Shown here piece by piece: positions 1 to 11,687 of a stretch of 64,000 bases of DNA. The translations under genes and the position numbers were made by a program. This DNA comes from Sipunculus nudus (taxonomy: Eukaryota > Annelida > Sipuncula > Golfingiida > Sipunculidae), in contig CM049308.1 in NCBI GenBank assembly GCA_026874595.1, forward strand, positions 44,587,327 through 44,651,326, read 5' to 3'. Each line of letters opens with the position of its first letter. Positions within the stretch are counted from its first letter, which is position 1. The notes under the pieces are model-generated. The model was not told the origin of the DNA. It made no database searches and saw only the letters and a program-made list of their open reading frames with translations.

Positions 1-209
1 TTTTAAATGAAGTCTTTAACGATCCCTCCTTTAAAAGTCTACATCAAGTATTAACAAATTTGTATTTATAATGCGAGATAAAGTAACAAGGCCTACAGGC
101 CTAATGCAGACCTCTGCAATGGTTTATACACCAGGTATAATGCTTCAATGCTTGGCCATTACTTTTCAAGTAGGCCTACATGTATTGTATGCGAGGAAGG
201 TATCAGAGA

Positions 210-430
210 TGTATACATATGCCCAATTTCAGGCTGATATCCCCTCCTGAGAAATAAGCAGGCACATAAACCGTGCAAAAATTATTGTACGTGGCGCCAT
301 CAATCTTGTATACGACATAGCTTTATATGTATAAATTTTCCCAATTTCAGGCGGATATATCAAATTCCTCTTAGAAATAAGCAGGGACATACACTGTGCA
401 AAAGTCATTGTAGGTGGCGACTTCTGTCTT
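210..430 (+). repeat. Two degenerate family-1 satellite monomers
   Basis: Two related stretches of about 130 bp carry the family-1 hallmarks seen elsewhere in the window: an 'atttcaggc' stretch, a 'cctgagaaat' stretch, then a degraded form of the palindrome AGGTGGCGCCACCT near 290 and 412. Diverged, with no coding sense. Family 1 is defined at 15983-18003. Confidence 0.5.
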
Positions 431-584
431 ATGGACGATAAAACCATCAAAGACGCAAAGAAAGGTCGAAATATTAGGCCAATACATCAAACTGCTCGAG
501 TTTGATGCACTGAGCTGACCAGGCTTAGGTGAGAGAGGCAGTTGCCCAGAGTGAACTGTGACAAATTGTTGGCTCAAGCTACTG

Positions 585-670
585 CACTGAGTGAACTCTT
601 GACCGGCACCTGGCTAGACTGTGTGAACTTTTGACCTGTACCTGGCTGCACTGAGTGAACTCTTGACCTG
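585..670 (+). repeat. Short tandem repeat, 32-bp period
   Basis: The motif gtgaac(t)cttgacc recurs at 591, 623 and 655, giving a period of 32 bp, with 'acctggct' between copies. Three units only. No function is visible. Confidence 0.6.
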
Positions 671-779
671 GTGCATAATTTGACATAATTGGCAGTTTGC
701 CAAAGCTGTAAGTAGATCCAGGCTGACCGTTGACCTGTTGCAAAATCTATAATTGTTGGCAGTCTGCCAAGCTATCTAA

Positions 780-1870
780 CCTGAAACCTAGTGGCATGAT
801 GTTATAGATGCTGATAAACTGGTGCCAGGCTAGATGTTACTGCTTCACACAGCTAACATATATGGTAAAATGACTCAATTAAATCTCCATCATTCAGCCA
901 AAATCATTCATGTGGAATCATTAAAGTCAATTATTATAAGAATTATTGTGGGATTATTGTTGTAAAAATTGCCGTCAGTCAAATCATTTTGCAGGTTTAT
1001 CACTCAAAGAGGAAGGTACAGCAAAGTGCCAAACTGGCCAAGTTCAGCTTCCCGCAAATCAACAAAAAAGCACTGAACCAAAACCATTTGAAAAAACCTG
1101 AATGTCAACAGCTGAGTATAATTAATGTGCGAGATTTAAGAATTTGACCCAGTGGTTTTTGAGAAGAAGATCTTTGTAGCCACTAAGCTAAAATGGGCTG
1201 TTATGGCATTTGACTAAATTCAGCTTCCAATAACTCAGCCAAAAGTCACTGAACAGAGACCATTTGAACAAACTTCAGAAAGCACTACCCTAGGATCATT
1301 TCTATGTGATATTAAATAATTTTGCCATATGGTTTCAGATAAGAAGTTTATTTTGTAGCCCTCAGTATGATACAGGCACTGATGATCCCCGTACAAAAAA
1401 AGGCCGATGCAGGTGGCGCCCCCCATACCTCAATTTCAGATTTGACTCATGTGACCAACTTTGGCATAAAATTTGGTGATGATAGCTCCAGCCGTTTCTG
1501 AGATTGAAATTTTAGTATGCTTCTTTTTTTTTTTGACAGATGACTAAGTACAACTTCCTGTAACTCGGCCAAAAATTACCGAACTGGAACCATTCGAACA
1601 AACTTAAGAGGGATTGTTCCAGGGATCATTTCTGTGAAATATTGGACAATTTGGCTGGACATTTTCAGAGAAGAAGATTTTTAAAGCTTTTTCCTATAAA
1701 ATGTAAGAAAATGCAGTTAGAAAAAAATAAACAAAATCGGTTTTTCAGATGACGGATTATTTGCAAAAAAATGGTGATGCTAGCTCCTGCCGTTTTTTAG
1801 ATAGCTTTAGTTAACGTACAGACGACGCACGACGCACTGACGTCGCACCATCGAATAAGCTCACAGTTTC
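780..1870 (+). repeat. Family-3 dispersed repeat, copy A
   Basis: This segment of about 1.1 kb is collinear with 22018-23145, so it is one dispersed element present twice. It contains at least three diverged internal units, each opening with 'cagcttcc...taactcagccaaaa...cactgaac...accattcgaacaaac' and followed by a 'gagaagaag...gtag' stretch. The end is distinctive: a CG-rich run of gacgac-type repeats, then 'aagctcacag' and 'tcgctaaaaa'. That ending resembles the family-2 ending (tgagctaaaaa). No open coding frame and no duplicated target site were found. A satellite-bearing non-autonomous element is the most likely identity; the left boundary is not certain. Confidence 0.65.
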
Positions 1871-2039
1871 GCTAAAAAGTCTAAGTATTTCCAAGCTTTA
1901 TTCAAACTGTGAGATAAAGTATGCATCTAAAATTACATTTCTTTGTACTTATCTTAAAATACACAAGACACAGCCACTTCACAACGGACTGATGAGTTCA
2001 GCCAGAACAGTCTGTTGTTAACTTGTAAACCAAGCTGCT

Positions 2040-2770
2040 GCGTGTCCCTAATCCGGCTCCTGGCTCCAAACTACGGATCTTGGACGTTCTTAGCCTCTCC
2101 CACAGGCTCCGATTGAGGAGCGTCTGTGTAAGAGACTAGGACGTTCTCAGTGGTCTGGTCCCCACTCTCTTCCGTACTAGACTGGTATCTGCTCCCCCGA
2201 CGCTGCAATTCCCCTTCCAATAGGAATGTTCGTCCCCGAACAGATATTTTAAAATTACCCAAACACATAAATGACATGACAGTTAGCATTATAAGGTCTC
2301 ACATAAAGTACTTTAAACACATTATCGACTGTGCTCTGTGGCTCCAAGGTGTCTCACCCATGTGGGTCCGTTGATGTTCCTGGAGTCACATCCCGGTCTT
2401 GGCTCCTGTTCGAATCAGCAGCAGTAGCCGGGTCTCTGGAAAACAAGTCACTCTCCTAGCTTGGCCGTTTACAATTAACAATATATTGGGTTCGTCCACT
2501 GTTGAGTCCACCTCACTTCCTTGGGATGGCACTTGGTATTCACATCATGGATTGAGGACCTCCTCCGCGACGGATTAAGATCTGGTGGAACAGGTCGAGC
2601 TCCCTCCGTTGCAACCAGATGGCGCCCACATGGATCCGAATAGCAGTAGTCTGCTCCCCCCCCCCTTCCGGACTAGACTGGTATCTGCTCTCCAACACGC
2701 TATACGCGATATAGTAACATAATATTTAATAAAGAAGCAAGCAACCATGTGTTCTGTAGTAAGGCAAGTC
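2040..2770 (-). other. Unassigned repeat, possibly degraded retrotransposon pol end
   Basis: A locally GC-richer block contains the same stretch (actagactggtatctgct) at about 2176 and again at 2672, so it is internally duplicated. On the minus strand 2289-2071 is open for 72 codons with an acidic, Ser/Thr/Glu-rich end, as seen at the C-termini of Ty3-type Pol proteins, but no catalytic motif is visible. The assignment is weak; it may be non-coding repeat. Confidence 0.25.
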
Positions 2771-3559
2771 ATTACAAAAAAATAGGAGTCAACACTGGTG
2801 TTTATAATATGCTGAGGTTGAACCGCCTGTTGACAGCATCAGGGTTTCCGACTCAGATGCGACTGCGCAGAATCGGACTCACAAGAGTACCCACCTCTGG
2901 CGAAAAGGTTTGTTTCGATGTGTTTCTGTTGAGGGTCGAAGATGATATTAAACTCTTTGGATGCAGTTGAAGTTACATTTTCTTACTTTTGCTTCAGCAA
3001 ATTTATTGATTTATTTAGAAATGTCAATTTCCCGCTGAAACTCCGTACTCATTAAGGAGAGTATATTGGAGCGGTTTTGATCCTTGTTACTCCTTAGTTA
3101 ATTTCTTATCCTTTTCGAAACGAAAAGGATCGTTTCCGATTGCTGTTAGTCATCATAGGTGATAAATATATGCGCAAGGTATTTTCTAGAACAGGGAAAC
3201 AAAACGTGAAAGAATGATCAGTGATAAAAGGATACAGCTGTAAAATGTTGATAATATAAACAATATGGAGATTTCTGGTTCACTTTCGTTGGAATAAATA
3301 TAGAATTAAACTCTTAAGTCCGTGTAAAGGCTTGAAACAATTGTCTTTTGATTAACCTCAAGTAACAGTACTGGAGTCAAATCAGCTGATGACTATGTCA
3401 AGAAAATAAGACTAGTCTTTCACCAGACCTATACACATGATTTATTTAAAAAAAATAAAATGGTAAATGTAATTGCAATTGAAACATATATATCATATAT
3501 ATAGAGTTAGAAGGAACTCCCGTTTCTACAATAAACTAAGGATATAACATATATATAGA

Positions 3560-5128
3560 CAGGGTACGCAGGTTTTAGGAAGGAAGGTTTAACCATAGGT
3601 TATAACCTGGTTAAAACTGCCCCGCCTAAAACAGGTTTTCGGCACCAAAAGTGCCATAACCTATTTTTGTTAAAATTTATGACTTACAGATCTATAAAAC
3701 TACCAAACTGGCTGGAGTGGGTCACTGGATTTGCTGGGCCTGTTTCAGGTGTTTATTAATGCATGATTTCCTGTTGGCTGGGATCATGCAGTCTTCTAAA
3801 GAGCCTGTATAGGTTTCTTAGCAGGAGACCATGCATGTTTGTGTGGCACATGGTTTCATAGGCCAAGGTAATGTTATAATCAGGGTCCTTTGGGTTTCCT
3901 AATGAATGCCTTGCTATCTGGAATGATGTAATAGAGCCTTCTGTAGTTCTTTAGTAAGGCAGGGTATCAGAGGTGGAGTCCATGCTTGATTAGACTGATC
4001 ACTATTTTTCAGGGTGATGGGATCATAAGATCCAATGGTCATAATTCCTACTCCTGTTTCCTGGTAGATGTTCATGTGAACTTCCATACAGGACTAGGTT
4101 GATGCAATCAAAGCCTGAATAGTTTTCTTAATTCAAACTTTTTTACTGACTGAGTCATGTAGTCGGGGCCCCTGACCATGAAATGTAGGTTTCTCAGGCC
4201 TTAGGTTGAACATGGCCCAAAAGTGATTATGAATTTTCTGTGGTTTGCAACATATTCACTGCAATATATTTTCACATTTTTCAGTTTTATACTAATTAAA
4301 TTGTTTAAAGAGGGTTCCATTCTCACAATCTCACTATACAGCTACCTGCACAGCGCATATCCATCATTATATAGACAATAACTAAACTCACAAATCTCAA
4401 AATTGCTAAAAAGGATGACCTAAGGTTAACAACTAGTGGAAATTCTTGTTGGTTATCAGATAATGTCAAAGATATCATATTTTTAAGTTTAAGCGAACGT
4501 AAAAGATCTGTTATAATTTGTTAAATCCATCTTTTGCTTTTTGCCATTTGAAGCTACAGGCATACATAGCCCACATGATATGTTAGTGAGACTACAGTAT
4601 AAATGATGAGTCATCAGTGTAGATGGAACAACTTTTTAATTTCGGGAATACTTCTTTCGCGTATTTCACCAACTTCATTCCCTCTTTGTCAAAAAGCTAA
4701 TAACAGTGTCTGTTTATAAGCTTCAAGTATGGTCATTCTTTTATTGGCAATAATGGCATGTAGAGGTGGGAGACCTCAGAACATGATTTGGGGATACAAG
4801 CTAAAACTGACAGAGAACTGTGTTTATATGGACAACCTGAAGTAATGTTGTTTTCATTTGTTGCTTTTTATCATGTTTTAAATTGTTAAGTTCGAATAAA
4901 GTGTTCCTCACTTTAATTTTGTTGAGCATACATGTATGTCTTTAATGCATTTAGATGTGTAACATTAACAAAATAGGTAAACTGCAAGTCATAAGTGAGG
5001 TTATCTTAGGTTTTAAGCAGTTAAAGGCAGTTTAAGGCAGGTTATAACCTATTTTAAGCAGTTGAAGGCAGGTTTTAGGCAATGCCCTCCCGAAAACAAG
5101 TTTTGGGCGGCCTAAAAACCCAACCCTG
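3560..5128. mobile_element. Non-autonomous hAT-type DNA transposon
   Basis: The element starts CAGGGTACGC and ends with the inverted form (...CCAACCCTG), and both ends carry related 'ggttttaggc' blocks for about 80 bp. It is flanked by a perfect 8-bp direct repeat TATATAGA at 3552-3559 and 5129-5136. CAGGG termini with 8-bp duplications are typical of the hAT superfamily. Subterminal blocks 'aggttataacct' and 'ggcaggtttta' are repeated several times at each end. The interior (1569 bp in all) has no transposase frame, so it depends on an enzyme made elsewhere. A flanking sequence of about 40 bp (agagttaggaggaactcc...) occurs on both sides, so the element probably landed in a pre-existing minisatellite. 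Confidence 0.85.
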
Positions 5129-5136
5129 TATATAGA

Positions 5137-6420
5137 GTTAGGAGGAACTCCGCTTCTACAATTAACTAATGAAAAAGCATTTGATTCACCACTTTATCAA
5201 TATTTTTAAACGCGTCACAGTTAAATGGATGCAATGTGTCACACGTAATATAGAAAATTTGTTTGAATAAAACGGGTTCTTTTAAAGATCGTCAAATGAA
5301 TATTCTTTCAGGCCAGTTTATGCCAGGCAACATTTAGCAAACCAGGTTGAGGCACGAAACTCGACTTACTACTAAAGTCAGCCGTCTTTATATCCAAGCC
5401 AGTTGCATGTGTGTGGCTAACAGGGCTCAAGGCTCTACATGCATATGTTGACTTTCAATAGTGAATATACTGCACAACCACAACCTTTAATTGAAGTACA
5501 AGTACCAGTTTGGAGACCAAAACGTATGTTAGGACCTCCATCGTAATTGAGAGACTGTTTTTGATAATCTAGTAATGTGTTTAATTTGTTCAGCACTTAA
5601 GGTTTTCTACTTCTTCCAAAAATAAGGGAGAAATGTGTATTGGACTGCCATCTGATGTGTGTGTTTATTACTATCTACTATTTATGTTTCCGGACGAGAC
5701 TACAGGATGTGACGTAGTCTCGGTCGGGCCGCGCCATGTGCCAAGCTTTTAATTAAAGTTTTGTGAACTTCAGTTTGACTTTCTTATACATGTACTTAAT
5801 AAAACTCTCCCTGTAAGGCTATCGGACACAATATATGGCAGGGCCTAATGATATTGAGTCCGATCAAATCGGGCTAAATGGCTATCAGTGTGCATGTCTT
5901 TTGCATCCTTCAACTATTTTCGTCATATTTGAAAACGCTGTACGTAGTCAGGTGGCTTAGCAAAATGATGGGGACATGCCGGACAAAAGCACTAAACTTT
6001 ATCCAGGTGTTATATATTGCCTTAATTACCTTTCAAATTTTGAAAAGAGCCACTTCAAAGAATTCTTTAAATTTACGTTTTCATGGGCAAGGAATACAAT
6101 TATGTTATCCAAATTATCAACATAATGATAATTCATTACAAATTCAACCATGTAAAGGAAACAAAAGCCATAATTTGCTCTTTCTTATTGTTCTGAGGCT
6201 TTGTCCCATATTCGAGAATGCGACAGTCTAAATGAAAGCAGCAAACTTTTTTTATGCTCTATGCATGGCTTTAACATATAAATTTTGATAAGAGCCACTT
6301 CTCAAAATGCATTTTGGCAGCCATCTTGGATTCCAAGATGGTCGCCCTGTAGATCGAGACATATGCTATAAGAGGCTAGACTTAGCAACTGTTCTATATG
6401 TAACAACACTACAGCTTACC
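5137..6420. other. Intergenic stretch, no supported gene
   Basis: No coding frame resembling a known family was found. Two clear dyads are present: GAGACTAC/GTAGTCTC (5696-5703 and 5714-5721, 10-base loop) and a near-perfect palindrome ccatcttgga-t-tccaagatgg at 6321-6341. Both look like relics of small repeats rather than regulatory sites. The 117-codon open frame at 5878-6231 shows no recognisable domain. Confidence 0.5.
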
Positions 6421-6424
6421 AGCA

Positions 6425-7250
6425 GAAAGAACCTATGCAAATGTACCCTGTACCAGATAGACCATGGTCTATTATCGCTTCTGATTTGTAGGAATGGAAT
6501 GGTATGCAATACTTGGTTATTGTAGACTCGTTCAGGATGATCTGAGATGAATTATTTGCATAAAACGTCTTCTAGAGCAGTCATAACTAAGCTGAAGAGC
6601 CACTTCTCCAAGGAAGGTATACAAGAAACACTTGTGACAGATAGTGATGGTCAGTTTAATAGCAGGGAACTTTCAGGGTTTGGGATTTTGATCATGTTAA
6701 GAGTTGCCCAACTTATTCTATAGAAAACTAAACGTGATGGAACAGACCCATACTTAGCATTTTTGAACCTGAGGAATATTCCACGTGATTCTATTTTTGG
6801 GTCGCCAGCACAAAGACTTAAGTCTCGTAGGCTTAGATCTGTGAGTCCAACAGCCAAGGAACTATTGAAACCTCATTTGATACCGCCTGAACAGGTCAAC
6901 AGACGTCTTACTGATGTAAGAAAACAAAATAAAAGCCTATCATGACTATAGTGCAAAGCCCTTGGTACCTTTGGTTCCTAACAAAAGAGTTCGTATGGAA
7001 ACTACAAAAGGTTATGACAGACTAGCTCAGGTTGTTCAGTCAGAGAAATCACCTAGATCATATACTGTTAGATGAAATGGGACGGAATATCGCCGTAACC
7101 GCCGTCAGTTTCTTGCAAGTACCCATCTTCTATTGGTAATTTGCCTGGTGTAACAGGATTAGCAGAACCAGTTGTGGATAACCCTACACCCAACCGTCAA
7201 GTCAAAACACAGGCTGTGCCAGAACCAGATAATGTTGAGGTTAGCACTTA
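6425..7250 (+). pseudogene. Broken Ty3-type retrotransposon integrase
   Basis: Reading all three plus frames gives an integrase core in pieces. 'PWS..ASDL' then 'EWNGMQYLVIVDSF' (about 6460-6530) is the first catalytic Asp region, and 'RAVITKLKSHF...LVTDSDGQF' (about 6575-6660) is the second Asp. Just after this the frame jumps to 'KTKRDGTDPYLAFLNLRNIPRDS' (about 6724-6790). In Ty3-type integrases the catalytic Glu lies in between, so a deletion near 6680-6720 has removed it. The C-terminal part, with 'GYDRLAQVVQSEKSPRSYTVR' (about 7010-7075), follows with stops. It is a dead fragment: no LTR, reverse transcriptase or gag lies next to it. Confidence 0.8.
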
Positions 7251-7329
7251 TACTCATCATATATACCCATCAGCAATTTAACAATTTATGTCATTAATGA
7301 ATATATTATACGGAAAACACATTTATTTC

Positions 7330-7895
7330 CTACAAATTTAATACAAAGAAAATATCACAAGAATCGCAATACGCTACCACGTTACAATATATTGCAATCT
7401 GAAATTTGCAGGCAATACCCAGCCCTATTTGTGACACATTCTTGTTAATAACTGGTATTTTTACAGCTTGCAAACAACCTACTTTTAATGACAAAATGAT
7501 ATCCATTCTTGGCAAAATCATTAAGTGGATGGGAAGGGGGGGGGGGGGGGGATAACATGGCACGTCCCCCTTGGTTGAAAAAGTGGGGGAGGGGGTGCCC
7601 CACACATGAGCAAGCTGTGATGCCACAGAAGATGAAACTCCCCCGCTGCCATGGTGGCAGCCACTAAGCTTTTGTGTTAGTGAACTTGGTCGAACACGTG
7701 CATTCCTGATGAAGCCAGTGATGTGAAAAACAAATATAACTGATGCAGACAAATGCCATGACATAACAATAAACAACTCATTTGTAAGCTAAAAATAAAA
7801 TTTAAGTGATAACCATGCATAATGAAAAGGTGAAATGTTGATCATAGATGAGCGAAAACCTGCATTTTCTAAATGGAAATACATGAGCATTACAT
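7330..7895. other. Non-coding stretch with a poly-G run
   Basis: A run of about 14 G's near 7537-7550 lies in AT-rich sequence. The 148-codon minus-strand frame across it (7776-7330) is proline-rich only because of the G run and shows no domain, so it is not called as a gene. Confidence 0.4.
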
Positions 7896-8095
7896 GGTTC
7901 ACATGATATCAGTAATAATAGAACCATTTATAACATGATATCGGCAACAAGGGAAACGCCCTGTAACATGATATCAGCAACAAGGGAACGTCCTGTAATA
8001 TGATATCAGCAACAAGGGATATCAGCCTCAAGGTAACACCCTGTAATGTATCAGCATTAAGGGAACACCCTGTAATATGATATCACTTACGGGCC
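7895..8095 (+). repeat. Minisatellite, ~37-bp unit with GATATC
   Basis: About five imperfect tandem copies of a unit of about 37 bp: 'catgatatcagcaacaaggga' followed by 'acgccctgtaa'. Each full unit holds the 6-bp palindrome GATATC. Copies at the right are shortened. Confidence 0.8.
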
Positions 8096-8457
8096 ACGGT
8101 GCTGATCTGATGAAAAAAAAATGATCACGTTGTAACTAATAAGCTGTTGTGCATGTGCATGATAAGAGGTGTCTTCCATCCAACAACATAACAGATCGAT
8201 AAATTTTGGGTATTAAATATAGCAGAAATCATGTACTATTCATTTATAATATTAAAGGCCCTTGGCTTATTATAATTTGCCAAAGTGGTTATATATTATT
8301 ACCTGGTAATAAAATACTGAAAGTAAGATTTTAAATAACAGAAACCAAAATGTCAACTTTAGGAATAAATCTATTAGAAATCCTTGCTAAGTTAATTGAT
8401 ATAACTATAATTATTGTTCTTAGTTATTTCATTATTAAAATGTTATTACTTCATTTA

Positions 8458-10045
8458 GGGGTATTTCTACAGAAAACGTCGCATTTCAAGGGTTTTCTTG
8501 GTGATTTTTTTAATCTTGATTTTGATATAACGAAACCTAATTTGTAGAAAAATATCGTTAGAATTGTATAATAATGCAAGTAGTGCACTTTTCAGTTTCC
8601 CTTTTTTTTTTTATAAATAGTCCAGGTAAGGGGAAAATATGAACCTTTTTCTCGACACCGTGACACGCAGTAAAATCTCACTTGCACATTTCAGAAATTG
8701 TTTTGACTAGATTTTTTTTGTGATTTTCGATAAAATCAAAATTAATAGCCTTTGATAAAATCAAAACATAAATTTCAGTTATGAATTTAACAAAAAAAGT
8801 GTGTAAAAAGAACATATTTTCTTCTTTTTAATTAACTTTTGAAAACAAAAATTGTCTCTATTCCTATTTTTGCTTCCTTAGGGGTGCATTTCAGGGATTT
8901 ACCGGACAAAGTACTTTTGTATATCTACCCTCAGAATTTGAGTCGAAATACCTTGTTATTTTTCTTGAATGCACAGAAAATAAAATTTAAACATGGTTTT
9001 AAATCCTCTAGGTAACGGTGTTGAGCATAGATAACGGTGTTGAGCATAGGTAACGGAGTCGAGCTTCTGAAGTAAAAATAACCGTAGTGACTACTTGAAT
9101 ACCAGTATCATGTATTAAAATAAGCAAATGTCTGTTTGAATAGAAGAAACGCAAATGTTTAAGATATTTAGCCCAAAATATGTTTCAAATTCTATTTCAA
9201 TAATTTGGATTTAATACCAAGTTCTCGACACCGTTACCTTGCACTCGACTTCGTTATTTTTCATGCAGGTAACGGTTTCGAGTGGTAACGGTGCAGAGAT
9301 TTTTTTCATCTCTACGTCAGATGCAGGACAAAAAATTACTTCCATACCGCCCCTAAGAGGGCAGCACGAGTTATCTCTACATGAACAACAAGGAGGCTAT
9401 TTTTGAAGTGTATGTGACGGTTAATTTTTCGCAGGTGTAACGGGGTCGAGTCCAAATAAACATACGGTGATTTTTTTAACCCTTTAATGATTAACAGAGA
9501 ACACTGATATGACAGTTACTAAATTTAATTGTGGATTATGTGTACAAAATTTCCTGAACTCTAATATTATAAACGCTGCTCCCTGCATCAGCAAAGTGGT
9601 TTCTATTTACACGCTGCAAGGTCAAAAGGTCAGGTAACGGTGCCGAGTATATTTTGGGAGACATACTTTTTATATCCAAATGTCTGTATTAAAAACAAAA
9701 CGGTCAGGAAAAATCACGCAAAAATATCATCTGAATAAACTTTCACCGCTGTGACAACGTGGAAAACAAAATCTATATAAATGGAACAGTGGTTACAGAA
9801 AAACGCTGTTTTGAATTTAAGATCCGAGAGAAAGGGGCAACGGAAATTTAAGGGTATTGTAACATTTGCAGCTTTTTTCTGTATGTATTTCTGCCCCGAT
9901 TTAAATTATTTATATCTCATAATAATGGTTATATCTTCAGGAACAATCTGAATGGTTATTCATGTCATTTTTAGCATTTGCTAATTTCTCAGTAACAAAT
10001 ATAGTTTCGGGACATGAAATGCGACATTTTTTGTAGAAATACCCT
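8458..10045. mobile_element. TA-flanked TIR element with ten-copy motif array
   Basis: Inverted repeats of 31 bp bound this 1588-bp segment: GGGGTATTTCTAC... at 8458-8488 and its inverse at 10015-10045 (shared core GGGTATTTCTAC and GTCGCATTTCA). Each end abuts TA (8456-8457; 10046-10047), as expected for Tc1/mariner-like or related TA-targeting elements. Inside, a 14-bp motif with consensus GTAACGGTGTCGAG occurs ten times: plus strand at 9012, 9031, 9050, 9269, 9285, 9437 and 9634; minus strand at 8651, 9224 and 9244. The three at 9012-9063 are 19 bp apart in tandem. No transposase frame is present, so the element is non-autonomous. The array may bind a transposase or a host protein; that is inference. 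Confidence 0.75.
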
Positions 10046-10047
10046 TA

Positions 10048-11130
10048 GACATTTCAAATGGCCAGTTCAAAACAAAGTAGAAAACCAGGTATTTCACAGA
10101 TCTAACAGTATAACATTTAATATTGCAATTATGTATTATTATGTCTGGAGTCTTTTCATTGTCACAAATGTTTATGTAAGAGTTTATTAGTGAGAGTGTT
10201 AAGGTAGTCTCTCAAGGGTAAATGAATTATTGTCTTTGACACTTAGCACTTCAAGATTAGCAAACTGGCAGGAAGAATAATTGTCAGGGTTTTACTAACC
10301 TGATAGTGAGAAATGGTAATTTATTTGTATTGTCTTTACTTTCTAAATATATGAGTCACCTAGTACAGGAACAGACAGTTGGAGTTAAAGCTAGAGTTTG
10401 AGTTAGTTAAAATTTACCTTCAGTTACATGTTGATACAGAAGAAATTTAACATAGCTAGGATCATTTCCAGCAAGTGAAGTCATCATCACAAAGTTAGAA
10501 GTAAAGCTAGAATATCAGATACACAAAGAAAAAGGAATAAACCATTGTTATATCATCATCAAGAAGTCTGCTGCTCCTGAAACTCATAACCAACGTTGTA
10601 TCAGTGCAAAAACAACCATACAATTCCAACTGGTTATAATATATTCAATGTATAAAAGCTCTGTGCAGTATATAATTAAACTGGATGTGGAGATATATCA
10701 GTACCAGTGACACAACTGACAATATTTTTGTACCCTGTTAACAGAGATCCAGCTTTGCTGATTTACAGGTAGCTGTGCTAAAAAAAAGAACCTGGGTTTG
10801 CCTGGTGTCAAAGTACTCATACAAACTCTCAGGATCATAAAACTTTTTCAAAATGACAAATGACCAACTATTTAGATAAGTGCCTGAATCATTCTGTCAC
10901 TATACAGAATGTTATTAGTCTTTAGGTTTTACTACTACAAACAACACACATACATAACTTATATAAGACAAGTCATAACACAAAATATATAAAGAATACA
11001 ATTTTCTTTAAAGCAGGACACTGAGCACAAGTAGGCAAGTCTTAATGGCATAATTTTGGAAGAAATTAAGAAACTACTAAGTCTGGCCTGAGCCACACTC
11101 CTCAAGCAGTGGTTATATATTGCAGTTGTT
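10048..11130. other. No supported gene; downstream of the zinc-finger gene
   Basis: AT-rich sequence without coding frames or strong repeats. Because the ZC2HC1-like gene ends at 11436 reading leftward, its 3' untranslated region and polyadenylation site should lie here. An AATAAA on the minus strand is visible near 10322, but that would make a 3' UTR over 1 kb, and the true site cannot be fixed by eye. Confidence 0.35.
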
Positions 11131-11390
11131 CCAGATCTCCTTCACTTTGACTGCTGTTTTGTCTAGCCATTTTTTGGGTGTCTCAACACCAGGGCTGGTA
11201 TTTAAGGCCAGGAATCAGACCAATGAGAGTGGGGGACATGGATTTTAAACTTGGGAGATGGATGCACAATGCCATACCACACTCTCATTGATCTGATCAC
11301 ACACTGCTCTGTGCAAGCCCTGGTGGTGTAACTCAGAGAATCTTGCCTTGTAAAGCAGTGGTTAAAAAAAAATTAAGGAGATCTAGATAG
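11130..11390. repeat. Foldback (inverted-repeat) element in the 3' UTR region
   Basis: Nested inverted arms surround a centre near 11250. The strongest pair is 'atcagaccaatgagagtg' against 'cactctcattgatctgat', 18 bp with one mismatch. Outside it 'acaccagggctgg' faces 'agccctggtggtgt', and further out 'agatctcctt' faces 'aaggagatct'. The total span is about 250 bp. A transcript crossing it could fold into a long imperfect hairpin. No duplicated target site was identified, so the superfamily is unknown. Confidence 0.65.
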
Positions 11391-11435
11391 AAAGACTGCA
11401 GTGTACAGATGCTGCATGAAGAGTGTAGGCATTAG

Positions 11436-11687
11436 CTAGCGGCGTCTTGTGTTCACTGGTGGTGGACGGCTTTTAATTTCTTTACACCTTGGGATATGGC
11501 GTTCTGCTGCTGATTCATTAAACTTGCGCTGACAGTATGGACACTGGACGTAGTCTAGGTTCTCAGTGACTGGTGGAGGAGGAAGGTCTGCTACACTGCC
11601 ACCGGCTTCCTCAACTTCCTGCACTTTCTTGGCATATCTGATGGTTTTGATGAAATTCTCATGCTGACTTCTCCAGTTGCTTTTCTT
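11436..11687 (-). CDS. ZC2HC1C-like: ZC2HC1-like C2HC zinc-finger protein, exon 3 (C-terminus)
   Basis: Last coding exon, residues 540-622 of the assembled protein. A minus-strand acceptor (pyrimidine-rich, ending TTTTCAG at 11690-11688) precedes codon AAG, and the frame is phase 0, matching the upstream exon. It opens with KKSNWRSQHENFIKTIRYAK, a block conserved in the ZC2HC1 family, then a Pro-rich linker, and the second zinc finger CPYC...H...C (C588, C591, H603, C607; spacing C-X2-C-X11-H-X3-C). It ends NTRRR and a TAG stop at 11438-11436. The product is a predicted zinc-binding protein; its molecular role is not established for this family member. Choosing the C paralogue over A or B rests on the long N-terminal exon and is less certain than the family call. 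Confidence 0.88.
   Translation of the reverse strand, partial: KKSNWRSQHENFIKTIRYAKKVQEVEEAGGSVADLPPPPVTENLDYVQCPYCQRKFNESAAERHIPRCKEIKSRPPPVNTRRR

Noticed and set aside
7330-7776. 148-codon minus-strand frame as a gene
   Set aside because: Pro-rich part comes from a G run; no domain, no splice or promoter context.
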